Assembly: GCA_004554105.1 (NCBI GenBank)
Contig: SFNW01000001.1
Location: forward strand, 1-52,398
Direction: 5' to 3'
Source of the DNA: Clostridiales bacterium
GTDB taxonomy: Bacteria > Bacillota > Clostridia > Oscillospirales > CAG-272
Length of the DNA stretch: 52,398 bases
Shown: positions 7,441 to 14,892 of the stretch, piece by piece
Position numbering within the stretch: position 1 is the first letter of the stretch
How the letters are laid out: each line of letters starts with the position of its first letter
The notes under the pieces: generated by a model
Seen by the model: the letters and a program-made list of their open reading frames with translations, nothing else
Database searches by the model: none
What the model was told of the DNA's origin: nothing
Translations under genes and position numbers: made by a program

Positions 7441-7640
7441 AAAAAAGGGGACGGTCTTTCGGTCGTTCCCTTTCGTTCTGCGCAATCTGCGGCTTCCGCA
7501 CGCAGCCGTCGGACTGCCGCAGATTGATGCAGAATCTTCGCGAATCGGCGCCGCTGTATACAGATACAGCAAGCCGACTCGCGGAGATAGAAAAAGGAAC
7601 GGCCTTTCGGTCGTTCCTTTTCGTTCTGCGCAATCTGCGG
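7441..7640 (-). terminator. Two terminator hairpins within a 50-bp direct repeat, downstream of rplL
   Basis: Copies at 7441-7492 and 7591-7640 share a hairpin (GGAACG-GCC, loop TTTC, GGTCGTTCC, flanked by A- and T-runs) and the following TTCGTTCTGCGCAATCTGCGG. A third, inverted copy of the last part (CCGCAGATTGATGCAGAA, 7517-7534) lies between them. On the minus strand the first hairpin met after rplL is the proximal terminator; the second is a back-up. They separate rplJL from the micro-gene. Confidence 0.75.
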
Positions 7641-7646
7641 CAGTTC

Positions 7647-8021
7647 TTACTTAACTTCGACTTCTGCGCCGGCAGCAACAAGATCAGCCTTGATCTTCTC
7701 TGCTTCGTCCTTGGAAACGCCTTCCTTAATGGTCTTCGGAGCAGCCTCAACGAGGTCCTTTGCGTCCTTCAGGCCGAGGCCGGTGATCTCACGGACAACC
7801 TTGATAACGCCGAGCTTCTGAGCGCCTGCGCTCTTCAGAACAACGTCAAACTCGGTCTTCTCCTCAGCAGCGGGAGCAGCCGCACCGCCGACAGCGGCAA
7901 CAGCAACGGGAGCAGCGGATACGCCGAACTCCTCCTCGAGTGCCTTTACGAGATCCTTCAGCTCAAGGATCGTCAGGGTCTTTATTTCTTCCATAATGTT
8001 TGCGATCTTTTCGGTAGCCAT
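7647..8021 (-). CDS. rplL: Large ribosomal subunit protein bL12 (L7/L12)
   Basis: This 124-residue acidic protein has the standard layout: N-terminal dimerisation helices (IMEEIKTLTILELKDLVKAL), an Ala/Pro/Val hinge around residues 35-52, and the C-terminal globular domain (KTEFDVVLKSAGAQKLGVIK through TGLGLKDAKDLVEAAPK). It forms the ribosomal stalk that recruits translation GTPases. Length is typical. It lies 53 bp after rplJ. It is followed by terminators rather than by rpoB, which is the usual neighbour, so the operon is truncated relative to the common rplKAJL-rpoBC arrangement. Confidence 0.98.
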   Translation of the reverse strand: MATEKIANIMEEIKTLTILELKDLVKALEEEFGVSAAPVAVAAVGGAAAPAAEEKTEFDVVLKSAGAQKLGVIKVVREITGLGLKDAKDLVEAAPKTIKEGVSKDEAEKIKADLVAAGAEVEVK

Positions 8022-8074
8022 TTTACTATCCTCCTGTTAAATATAAATATTTTTAATATTTTTACGCAATGGAA

Positions 8075-8650
8075 TTACGCCTCGGCGGGAGCCTCAGCGG
8101 GAGCCTCGGGCGCACTCGCTGCAGCAAGCGTTCCGCAAACGACGTCGTCGCTGCCCTCGCCTGCCTTGTCGATGATCGCCTGGAGACCGAAGCACAGTCC
8201 GTACAGCGGGGACTGGAGCGAGCCGAGAACCTTGCCGACCAGCACTTCCTTGGAAGGCGTGTCCGCGAGTTCCTTGACGGTGTTTACATCGACGACAGCG
8301 CCGTCAATGAAACCTGCGCAAAACTCAAAGGTCTCAACCTTTTCAACGTACTCTTTCAGAATCTTCGCGGGAGCGATGGGGTCCTCCGCGCTGATTGCCA
8401 GCGCGGTCATGCCGTGAAGGTGTTCCTTCATGGCGCCGTAGCCGACCTCATCACAAGCTCTGCCCGTGATGGAATTCTTGATGACCGAGTACTCGACGCC
8501 CGCCGCTCTGAGAGCCGCGCGCATCTTGGTGTCGTCCTCAACGGTGATGCCCTCGTACTTAACCAGTACGCCGGACGCCGCGTTTCTGAGTTTTTCGGCA
8601 AGTGCTGCTACCGTTGCCTGCTTTGCTTCAAGAATCTTCTTGCTTGGCAT
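8075..8650 (-). CDS. rplJ: Large ribosomal subunit protein uL10
   Basis: The 191-residue protein starts MPSKKILEAKQATVAALAEK, the usual L10 opening, and contains the L10 core (GVLVKYEGITVEDDTKMRAALRAAG, NSITGRACDE). A C-terminal helix for L12 dimers and an Ala/Pro/Glu-rich tail follow. L10 anchors the L12 stalk on the ribosome. The ATG is preceded by GGAGGTG. Expression is likely controlled by the L10 leader and attenuator just upstream. rplK and rplA are not next to it. Confidence 0.97.
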   Translation of the reverse strand: MPSKKILEAKQATVAALAEKLRNAASGVLVKYEGITVEDDTKMRAALRAAGVEYSVIKNSITGRACDEVGYGAMKEHLHGMTALAISAEDPIAPAKILKEYVEKVETFEFCAGFIDGAVVDVNTVKELADTPSKEVLVGKVLGSLQSPLYGLCFGLQAIIDKAGEGSDDVVCGTLAAASAPEAPAEAPAEA

Positions 8651-8803
8651 AAGTATTTCACCTCCGTTTAAAATGATAAAAAAAGAATCTTTCTACGGTA
8701 AGACACAGATATACCGAAAGAAAGATTACAAAACATTCGTTTATAAGCATCCCTCGGCAGGAAAGCGCACGCGCTTTTACCGTAACCTGCTGTCTTAGGT
8801 AAC
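8651..8803 (-). promoter_or_regulatory. L10 leader RNA (r-protein autoregulatory 5' leader)
   Basis: The minus-strand transcript begins with ACCTAAGACAGCAGG and, further on, CCTGCCGAGGG. These are the conserved strands of the L10 leader that binds the L10-L12 complex. Pairing of CAGCAGG with CCTGCCG is visible. The segment continues to an intrinsic terminator (8677-8727) just before rplJ. In the known mechanism, excess L10-L12 stabilises the structure that lets the terminator form. Confidence 0.88.
8677..8727 (-). terminator. Attenuator hairpin in the L10 leader
   Basis: On the minus strand AATCTTTC pairs with GAAAGATT and the inner CGGTA with TACCG. A run of seven T residues follows, 27 bp before the rplJ start. 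Confidence 0.83.
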
Positions 8804-8809
8804 AAGGGG

Positions 8810-8838
8810 ATTATAGCAGACCGAGCCGGACTTGTCAA
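8810..8838 (-). promoter_or_regulatory. Promoter of rplJ-rplL
   Basis: Minus strand consensus TTGACA, 17 bp, TATAAT; the L10 leader begins a few bases downstream. Confidence 0.9.
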
Positions 8839-9008
8839 GGGTTTTTTGAAATTTTTTTCGGCGGGGGCGCAAGCCCGCGCCCTGCGCGTGCGAAACGGTT
8901 TTTGCGAAGCACGGGCGGACACGGAAAGCCTCTGCGGAATGTGCGATGATATGCAGGGCAAAGACAAGCGTTTTCTCCCTTTTCTTCAAAGTCCTTTGAA
9001 GGGGGAAC

Positions 9009-9040
9009 GGGGGGAACTTTCGTACACGAAAGTTCCCCCC
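9009..9040 (-). terminator. Terminator of the oxidoreductase operon
   Basis: A 14 bp perfect stem (GGGGGGAACTTTCG with its complement) lies 13 bp after the stop of the last gene. There is no strong T-run, so it may act as an RNA-stabilising 3' hairpin. The 170 bp further right up to the rplJ promoter contain no recognisable gene. Confidence 0.6.
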
Positions 9041-9053
9041 GCCTCTTCTTATT

Positions 9054-10040
9054 TTATTTCACTTTCAGTACAACCTTGCCGACATTCTCGCCGCGCTGAA
9101 GGATTGCGTGCGCTTCCTCCGCCTCGGTGATGGGCAGAATCTTGTAAATCGTCGGACGAACCTCGTCGCTTTCGACCTTGGGCCATACGTTTTCGACCAG
9201 CGTCGCCAGCAGCTTTGCCTTGAATTCGGGGCTCTTGGAACGCAGTGTGCTGCCGATCAGACGGACGTTGAGGACGTAGAGCTTCTTCAAATCGACCTCG
9301 GTAATATCGCCCGCGAGCGTGGCAATCATAATCCAGCGTCCGCCGTAGCGCATATACTGGAGGCACTTGCCCTGAATGCTGCCGCCGAGGCAGTCGATGG
9401 CGACGTCAATCGGGTGTCCCGCATCGCGCTCTTCCTCGAGCACCTTGAGAATGTCCTCTTTTCTCGAATTGACGATGCGGTCTGCGCCGAGGTGCTTGAT
9501 GCGGTCAATGACGCTGTCCTCGATAACCGTGGTGATGACCCGCGCGCCGAACGCCTTTGCCATCGGGATAATGACGCTGGCAAGTCCGCTTGCGCCCGCG
9601 TGCATCAGCAGCGTGTCGCCCGCCTTGAGTCCGCCCTCGATAAAGAGGTTGAGGTATGCGGTGGCAAACGCCTCGGGGATCGCCGACGCTTCCTCAAAGC
9701 TGAGGTTCTTCGGAATAGGCATCAGCATATCGTACTTGACATTGGCGTATTCGGCATAGCCGCCGCCGCCGAGCAGTGCGCAAACCCGGTCGCCGATCTT
9801 CCACGAGGACTTCTTCTTTGCCTCCTCGCCGAGTTCGACGATTACACCGGCGATTTCGAGTCCCATCCATTCGGGGCAGCCGGGCGGGGGCGGATAGTCG
9901 CCGGCGCGCTGCATCAGATCGGCGCGGTTCAGTGCCGCGGCGTGAATCTCAACGAGCGCGTCCTCGGGTCCCACAACGGGATTCGGTACGTCGGACCAGT
10001 GCAGCGCATTTGTCTGCTTGTCAATCAGAATTGCTTTCAT
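9054..10040 (-). CDS. Quinone oxidoreductase-like MDR protein (PIG3/QOR type, zinc-free)
   Basis: The 328-residue protein has the medium-chain dehydrogenase fold. The GroES-like half contains LNRADLMQRAGDYPPPPGCP, a hallmark of the TP53I3/PIG3 quinone oxidoreductase branch. The Rossmann half starts near LLMHAGASGLASVIIPMAKA, a variant of the usual GxGxxG dinucleotide loop. The structural and catalytic zinc cysteines of alcohol dehydrogenases are absent. Expected activity is NAD(P)H-dependent reduction of quinones or enones in the cytosol. It is the last gene of a three-gene operon with a Gfo/Idh/MocA enzyme and a second MDR protein; the substrate of that pathway is not identifiable here. Confidence 0.88.
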   Translation of the reverse strand: MKAILIDKQTNALHWSDVPNPVVGPEDALVEIHAAALNRADLMQRAGDYPPPPGCPEWMGLEIAGVIVELGEEAKKKSSWKIGDRVCALLGGGGYAEYANVKYDMLMPIPKNLSFEEASAIPEAFATAYLNLFIEGGLKAGDTLLMHAGASGLASVIIPMAKAFGARVITTVIEDSVIDRIKHLGADRIVNSRKEDILKVLEEERDAGHPIDVAIDCLGGSIQGKCLQYMRYGGRWIMIATLAGDITEVDLKKLYVLNVRLIGSTLRSKSPEFKAKLLATLVENVWPKVESDEVRPTIYKILPITEAEEAHAILQRGENVGKVVLKVK

Positions 10041-10070
10041 AATGTTCTATTCCTTTCTTTGAGCGGGGGC

Positions 10071-11090
10071 TTACAGAAGGGTCGGTGTCTTGAAATCAAT
10101 GTCAAAGCCGCAAGCGGCAAGCACCATCTTCTGAAGCTGAAGCTCGTAATTGTGGTCGTAGGGATTTTCCTTTTCGCCGCGAATGTAGGCAGCAAAATCT
10201 TTCAACATCACGTCGTAGCGTCCGGTCGGCTTCTGGAACGGAATCTCCGCCTTAACGTCGTTGTAGGCATTGGTGCCGGTCATGCGGCGGTCGGAGAAGG
10301 TCATCTTAATCGGGTTTTCGAGCGGTTTGATCTCGACCGAGCCCTCTCTGCCGCAGACGACAAGCTGACGGCGGCCGTAGCCGTTGACCTCGGTCGAATT
10401 GACGCGGACCGTCGCGACGAACTTGGGATATTTCAGCACCGCAAAGGTGTTGTCGAGGACATTGTCCATGATGAAATCCGAGTGGTTGTTCATCGGAACA
10501 ATCTCGTCGGGAATGCCCGCAACGCGGTAGATGAGGTCGATGAGGTGGCAGCCGAGCCAGAACATATTGCCGCCCTTGAAGTTGGAGAGCAGGCGGTTGA
10601 CGCGCAAATCATGCTGTGTGCTCATCTGGGCGTCGATTGCCGTAATCTCGCCGATTCTGCCGTCCTTGATGAGGTCGTGCAGATACAAAACGGCGGGGTT
10701 GTAGCGATACATATAGCCGAGCTGAACGACGAGATTCTTGCGCTTGGCGTCGCGCAGCAGCTTTTCGTAGGCGGCGATATCCTCTCCGCCCGGCTTGTCG
10801 AGGTGAACGTGCACGCCGTGGTCGACGCAGCGCTGCGCCGCCGCGACGCTGTCCAGCTCAAAGCCCTCGCAGAGCACGGCGTCAAGCCCGGGGACGGCGA
10901 ACAGTTCCTCTTCGGTCATGACCGGCACATCGCCGTAGACCTTGTCATTTTTGATTTTTTCGGCAACCTCTTTCGATTCGGGAACGATGCCGACGATTTC
11001 AAACAGCTCGGGGAACTTCTTCGCGCCCTCGAGCTTGGCACGGCTGTGGTCGTGCCGCGTGCCGATGTGACCGAGTTTGATCTTTTCCAT
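10071..11090 (-). CDS. Gfo/Idh/MocA family NAD(P)-dependent oxidoreductase
   Basis: The 339-residue protein has an N-terminal Rossmann domain (KLGHIGTRHDHS replaces the usual GxGxxG loop) and the family's EKP-type motif as HLDKPGG near residue 98. The GYMYRYNPA segment and an (alpha/beta) substrate domain follow, with the characteristic GGNMFWLGCHLIDLIYRVAG helix. Members oxidise sugar or cyclitol hydroxyls. It lies between two MDR dehydrogenases, with 15 and 30 bp gaps, which suggests successive redox steps on one sugar-like substrate. The atypical dinucleotide loop (T-R-H in place of G-x-G) deserves note; the function is otherwise unassigned. Confidence 0.88.
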   Translation of the reverse strand: MEKIKLGHIGTRHDHSRAKLEGAKKFPELFEIVGIVPESKEVAEKIKNDKVYGDVPVMTEEELFAVPGLDAVLCEGFELDSVAAAQRCVDHGVHVHLDKPGGEDIAAYEKLLRDAKRKNLVVQLGYMYRYNPAVLYLHDLIKDGRIGEITAIDAQMSTQHDLRVNRLLSNFKGGNMFWLGCHLIDLIYRVAGIPDEIVPMNNHSDFIMDNVLDNTFAVLKYPKFVATVRVNSTEVNGYGRRQLVVCGREGSVEIKPLENPIKMTFSDRRMTGTNAYNDVKAEIPFQKPTGRYDVMLKDFAAYIRGEKENPYDHNYELQLQKMVLAACGFDIDFKTPTLL

Positions 11091-11105
11091 ATCGTACAGC
11101 CCTCC

Positions 11106-12131
11106 TCAGTCAATCTTCGACCAGTCAAACTGGACGACGAGCGGGAAATTTTTGTCGTTGACGAGGCGGGTGTAGACCTCGGGCGCTTCGGCGGGCGAAT
11201 GCGTCTCGGCAATCATGTCCGTAAAGTGCAGTCTGCCGCCGATGAGCAGCTTGAAAATGCCGTACAGCTCGTCGTCATAGCACCAGTATCCGGGCGAGGA
11301 CTCGGCGTTCGGACGCGCGACGGTGTGTGCGCCGACCAGCGTAATGCCCGGGAAGTGTATCTTTCTGTAGTAGTCGATGGTGAAGTCGGAATTTCTCGTG
11401 CAGCCGAGCAGCGAAACGCGGCCGAACTTTGCCATGCAGTCGAGCACCTGGTCAAGTGCCTTGCCGTTGCCGGTGACCTCGACGGCGACGTTGACGCCCT
11501 TGCCGTCGGTGACCTTCTTTACGTTCTCGACGAAGTCGGGCGCAAAGGGGTCAAAGGTGTAGTCCGCACCCATCTTCTTTGCATAGTCGCGACGCTCGGC
11601 AATCGGGTCGACCGCAATGACCGGCGCGCAGCCTGCCGCGCGGCAGAACTGCACCGCAAGCTGTCCGAGCAGCCCGAGACCCATGACGATTGCGCTCTCG
11701 CCGAATTCGGGGCGCGTCTTGCGCAGACCCGCCGCGGGGAAGGTCGCGATGACCGACATGGCGGCTTCCTCAAAGGAGACGCCGTCGGGAATCTTGATGG
11801 CCTTCTTCTCGTTGACGAGGCTGTATTTGGTATGTACGCCGAAGCAGACGACAACGCGGTCGCCGACCTTCACGCGGGTGACGCGCTCGCCGACCTTGAT
11901 GACCGTGCCTGCCGCGCTGTAGCCGAGCTTGCGCGGGAAGCCGTGCGTGTGCGCCGCGTCTTTCGCGGGGGAAATGTTCATGTCGCCGATGATGTTGGCG
12001 CGCTCGGTGCCGGGGCTGATGGTGGAAAACGCCACATCGACCAGCACGTCGAATTCGCCGGGTTCTCTCGTCGGTACGTCGACGAGCTCTGCCGTGTTCG
12101 GCGCGGTAAAGATAATCTGCTTGTTGCTCAT
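11106..12131 (-). CDS. Zinc-type alcohol dehydrogenase-like MDR protein
   Basis: The 341-residue MDR protein opens with VDVAFSTISPGTERANI, a motif seen in the dehydrogenase half of Gfo/Idh-linked bi-domain oxidoreductases. LGYSAAGTVIKVGERVTRVKVGDRV and a Rossmann loop VMGLGLLGQLAVQFCRAAG follow. The usual zinc-ligand Cys and the GHE motif are missing, so despite its annotation class it may be metal-free. It heads the operon behind a consensus promoter. The pairing with a separate Gfo/Idh/MocA protein downstream mirrors the fused architecture known in other bacteria and supports joint action on one substrate. Confidence 0.86.
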   Translation of the reverse strand: MSNKQIIFTAPNTAELVDVPTREPGEFDVLVDVAFSTISPGTERANIIGDMNISPAKDAAHTHGFPRKLGYSAAGTVIKVGERVTRVKVGDRVVVCFGVHTKYSLVNEKKAIKIPDGVSFEEAAMSVIATFPAAGLRKTRPEFGESAIVMGLGLLGQLAVQFCRAAGCAPVIAVDPIAERRDYAKKMGADYTFDPFAPDFVENVKKVTDGKGVNVAVEVTGNGKALDQVLDCMAKFGRVSLLGCTRNSDFTIDYYRKIHFPGITLVGAHTVARPNAESSPGYWCYDDELYGIFKLLIGGRLHFTDMIAETHSPAEAPEVYTRLVNDKNFPLVVQFDWSKID

Positions 12132-12194
12132 GGTTTCACTCTCCTTGCCGTGTTCGGCGGCTCTCTCACCTGCCGCCTGTTCTCTCTCGAATCA

Positions 12195-12224
12195 ATTATA
12201 TCGCCGCACGGCAAAGAATGTCAA
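12195..12224 (-). promoter_or_regulatory. Promoter of the oxidoreductase operon
   Basis: Minus strand TTGACA, 18 bp, TATAAT, about 63 bp before the first start codon. Confidence 0.82.
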
Positions 12225-12496
12225 GGTCGAGTGAAGAAATTTACTGCGTTTTCCGTGCAAAAAAGCATTTATTTTTTTCGAATTTTCGCACAAAACTTGC
12301 ACGGTTGTTTGATTTTTCTCAAGAGGTTTGCCTTTTCTGCCATGAGGCGAAGTGCAAAAAATTAAACAAAAAATCCGCGATTTCCGCGTTCTCGCCCGTG
12401 CGCTCTGCCTTGTGCGCTCGTGTAAAAAATTCTGTAGTATCGTTTTGCGTAAAAATACAAATTTGCAGGCGGCGGGAATCGCGGGAAGAGAAGCGG

Positions 12497-12573
12497 CGGG
12501 GCGCCGCCCCGCGCCCCGCTCAAGGTGCTTTTTGTAAAAAGCACCTTGAGAATCCGCAAAAACTTTTTAAGAA
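12497..12573. repeat. Intergenic repeat family A, copy 2
   Basis: Same order as the copy at 7021-7100: the CGGGGCGCCGCCCCG palindrome, then CAAGGTGCTTTTT/AAAAAGCACCTTG, then GAATCCGCAAAAACTTTTTAAGAA. The stem bases differ between copies in a compensated way (GGGGC/GCCCC against GGTGC/GCACC), so pairing is preserved. Confidence 0.82.
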
Positions 12574-12653
12574 GAAGAAATACGGTGCGTTGCGGTGCGC
12601 CGTGCGCCCGGTTTCAACAAAAATGCGAAAACCCTTATGCAAACGCAAACCCG

Positions 12654-12699
12654 GCCTCCCTCTCCGAGGGAGGTGTCGGCGAAGCCGACGGAAGGAGTT
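12654..12699. repeat. Intergenic repeat family B, copy 1
   Basis: CTCCCTCTCCGAGGGAG hairpin, then a GTCGGC/GCCGAC hairpin, then GGAAGGAGTT. The uvrB-uvrA gap (25011-25060) carries the same two-hairpin block. Confidence 0.8.
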
Positions 12700-12732
12700 C
12701 CCGCGAATTTGCGCGGGATTTCATTAAAATAC

Positions 12733-12756
12733 GAAAACCGCCTTTCGGCGGTTTTC
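12733..12756. terminator. Bidirectional terminator-like hairpin
   Basis: GAAAACCGCC, loop TTTC, GGCGGTTTTC. No gene ends nearby, so it may belong to the repeat array. Near-identical hairpins occur at 22047-22076 and 28164-28191. Confidence 0.55.
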
Positions 12757-12860
12757 AACCTTTTCGATTAGGTCATGCCCGAACACTTCACGCGCCGAGG
12801 CGCACTTCACGGCGAAGCCGCTTCGCGTTCCCCAGAGGGGAATGCTTCACTTCTTGTGCG

Positions 12861-13190
12861 CCGCGCGATTTTTTCGCGCAGCTCGCTGCGCCAATAAAAA
12901 TTGTGTGGGACGAGGCGCACCGCGAACCTAAAGGTTCGCCTGGAGTTTTTCTTCGTCGGCAGCACGCCGCCGATTTCGCTTTGCGAAACCGAAAAACTCC
13001 CCATCCTTTGAGCAAGGCGTGCCGAGGAGCAACGAAGTATCGCGCGATTTTTTCGCGCAGCTTGCTGCGCGAATAAAAATTGTGCGGGGCAAGGCGTACC
13101 GCAGACTGCGGACGAAGCCGACCGCGGGGTCGGCGAGGTCGCAGGCGAGGAACAACGAAGCCCTGTGCGATTTTTATCGCGCAGGGCTTG
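12861..13190. repeat. Diverged tandem repeat, period about 179 bp, with nested hairpins
   Basis: Units starting near 12861 and 13040 share about 60 bp at high identity: GCGCGATTTTTTCGCGC, GCGCAGCT-GCTGCGC, AATAAAAATTGTG, then GAGGCGCACCGC or AAGGCGTACCGC. A third, partial unit (from about 13148) keeps GAGGAACAACGAAG and a GCGATTTTTATCGC hairpin. Both strands fold strongly. No protein is encoded convincingly. Confidence 0.75.
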
Positions 13191-13239
13191 CAATCGGCAG
13201 GGCTTTTTGCTAATATATATCTAAGGAAGTTTGTCGGCG

Positions 13240-13863
13240 CTACAGCAGTTCGAGCCGCACGTCGGGCGCAAGGGCATACCCCTCGCCGCGCAGGGCGCGG
13301 ATCACCTCGCCGCGGCAGACCGACGCAAGTTTTTTGCGCAGATAGCAGGCGTACACGTCAACGACGTTGCCCTCTGCGTGCGCAAACAGCGCGGCGGCAC
13401 GCTCGCGTGACAGAGCGCCGCCCTCTCCGAGTGCCGCAAGCAGTGCGCATTCGCGCGCCGACAGGCGCACCTCGCCCTCTGCGCCCGAAACCTTTCGCGC
13501 CGCGCGTTCGAGCAGCAGCCGCCGCTCTCCCGTCTCCTGCACGGGCGCAAGCCGCAAAGAAATCTGCGCACGAAACAGCTCCAAATCGAGCGGTCGCTGC
13601 AAAAACAGCGGCTCATCGCCGGCAGTTTGCGCAAGCCGGTGCGCGGCACGCAAGGTCTCCGCCTCGCGGGCAATGCAGATGCTCCCCGCCGAAAGGCCGG
13701 CAGGCACTGCAAAATCCAAGTCACACACGGTCAGCCGCGCGTCTGCGTCGACCGTGCCGTACCCCGCCGAAAATCCCGCCGCCCGCGCTTCAAGCGCGAG
13801 CGCGCGTCCGAGCCGCGCATCGTTTGTGCGGATATAGACGTCGATGTTAACCGCCCCTTTCAT
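13240..13863 (-). CDS. OmpR/PhoB-type winged-helix regulator with degenerate receiver
   Basis: The 207-residue protein ends in a winged-helix DNA-binding domain (about residues 128-200: VRLSARECALLAAL, SRERAAALFA, VVDVYACYLRKKL, IRALRGEGYAL). The first 110 residues align in length with a receiver domain, but I see no acidic pocket or phospho-acceptor Asp in the usual strand context, so it is probably not controlled by phosphorylation. No sensor kinase is adjacent. It is divergent from the AraC-family gene with only 61 bp between the two starts, so the promoters overlap and cross-regulation is possible. Confidence 0.8.
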   Translation of the reverse strand: MKGAVNIDVYIRTNDARLGRALALEARAAGFSAGYGTVDADARLTVCDLDFAVPAGLSAGSICIAREAETLRAAHRLAQTAGDEPLFLQRPLDLELFRAQISLRLAPVQETGERRLLLERAARKVSGAEGEVRLSARECALLAALGEGGALSRERAAALFAHAEGNVVDVYACYLRKKLASVCRGEVIRALRGEGYALAPDVRLELL

Positions 13864-13924
13864 TTGGCACTCTCTTTTCTATCAGTTTAATGCTTTTTGC
13901 TGTCCTTGTCAAGGAGGTTCGCTT

Positions 13925-14749
13925 ATGGAAAAAATCATCACATTGCCCGAAGAAGCCGATGAAGCGCGCGAGCGGCTGCCCATCGTGCCGGTCGCGTTCG
14001 GCAGCGGAGACAAATTCCCCGCAGCCGAGGAAGCGCACCTGCTCCTTTCGGTCAGGGAGGGCGGCTTCACCTACACCGACGACGCAGGCGAGGAAACCGT
14101 CGACCGCGGGCAAATGCTGTTCGTCCGACGCGGAAATTCACTCGCCGAGCTGCAAAAGAGCGACGGTTTCGACTGTGAATTTGTCCTGTTTGAAGCGTCG
14201 GAGGACTTCCTCTGCCACCTCGAGCTGCCCGACGTCGCCGTCGGCGAGGTCGGCGAGGGCTGCGGGCTGACGACGGTCGCCAAAATGAGTGCCTACGCGC
14301 TCGAATACTACCACGACTGCCTGAAAATCTGCGCGGCGGTCTATTCCTCACTGGCGAAAATCGCGCGCGACCGCATGATTTCACAGCTGGAACGCTTTGA
14401 CAACCTTGCCGAGCGGCTCTCGCCCGCCCTGCTCCAAATCGAGCAGCGGTACGGCGAGGCGCTGACCGTCCCGATGCTGGCGCACGCCTGCGCCATGGGC
14501 GAAAGCCACTTTGCGCGCGTGTTCAAGCAGGTCTACGGCTGCTCGCCGATCCGCTACCTGATTCGCGTGCGCATCGAAAAGGCAAAGGCACTGCTCGCCG
14601 ACACCGACCTCCCCTTTGAGGAGATTGCCAAGCAGTGCGGCTTCGGCACGACGAAATACTTCGGCGACGTCTTAAAAAAGCACGAGCACGTCTCGCCGCG
14701 CGAGCTGCGCGCGATGTACCGCAGCATGACGCAGGTCAGCTTTTTCTGA
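13925..14749 (+). CDS. AraC/XylS family transcriptional regulator
   Basis: The 274-residue protein begins at an ATG preceded by AAGGAGG. The N-terminal half (about 15-110) resembles a cupin-like sensor (HLLLSVREGGFTYTDDAG, DRGQMLFVRRGNSLAE). The C-terminal 100 residues hold the paired AraC helix-turn-helices, LTVPMLAHACAMGESHFARV and LPFEEIAKQCGFGTTKYFGD, joined by YLIRVRIEKAKALL. The effector is unknown. It is followed 143 bp later by nifJ, which has its own promoter. Confidence 0.93.
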   Translation: MEKIITLPEEADEARERLPIVPVAFGSGDKFPAAEEAHLLLSVREGGFTYTDDAGEETVDRGQMLFVRRGNSLAELQKSDGFDCEFVLFEASEDFLCHLELPDVAVGEVGEGCGLTTVAKMSAYALEYYHDCLKICAAVYSSLAKIARDRMISQLERFDNLAERLSPALLQIEQRYGEALTVPMLAHACAMGESHFARVFKQVYGCSPIRYLIRVRIEKAKALLADTDLPFEEIAKQCGFGTTKYFGDVLKKHEHVSPRELRAMYRSMTQVSFF

Positions 14750-14807
14750 TTTGCCTGAAAATGCGCGTTCTTCCGCGGATTTTCTGCAAAAAAAGCGTCA
14801 TTATCCC

Positions 14808-14836
14808 TTTACAACGACACGCGCAAATGCTATAAT
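14808..14836 (+). promoter_or_regulatory. Promoter of nifJ
   Basis: TTTACA, 17 bp, TATAAT, followed by a roughly 50 nt A/T-rich leader and a CGGAGG ribosome binding site. Confidence 0.85.
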
Positions 14837-14892
14837 ATTAGACTGGAGTACAACTAAAAATACAATAAATTTTTTTCGGAGGTATATTCCAA

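Larger units (their letters stand above)
12241..13239. other. About 1 kb without a credible gene; repeat-rich
   Basis: No frame here has a ribosome binding site plus a recognisable protein. The first 250 bp are A/T-rich and featureless. After that come repeat family A (copy 2), family B (copy 1), a terminator-like hairpin and a 179-bp-period tandem array with nested hairpins. Open frames across the array only translate the palindromes. Confidence 0.75.

Noticed and set aside
9108..12365. 1085-codon plus-strand open frame across the oxidoreductase operon
   Set aside because: It runs antisense through three well supported genes and their spacers, which a real gene would not mirror.
12241..12500. 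Possible origin of replication in the A/T-rich part of the 1 kb gap
   Set aside because: I saw no cluster of DnaA boxes and no dnaA, dnaN or parAB genes nearby.
12788..13193. Several overlapping minus-strand frames with recurring FIRAASCAKKSR-like peptides
   Set aside because: They translate the 179-bp tandem hairpin repeat; the same peptide appears in different frames and none has a start signal or a known domain.
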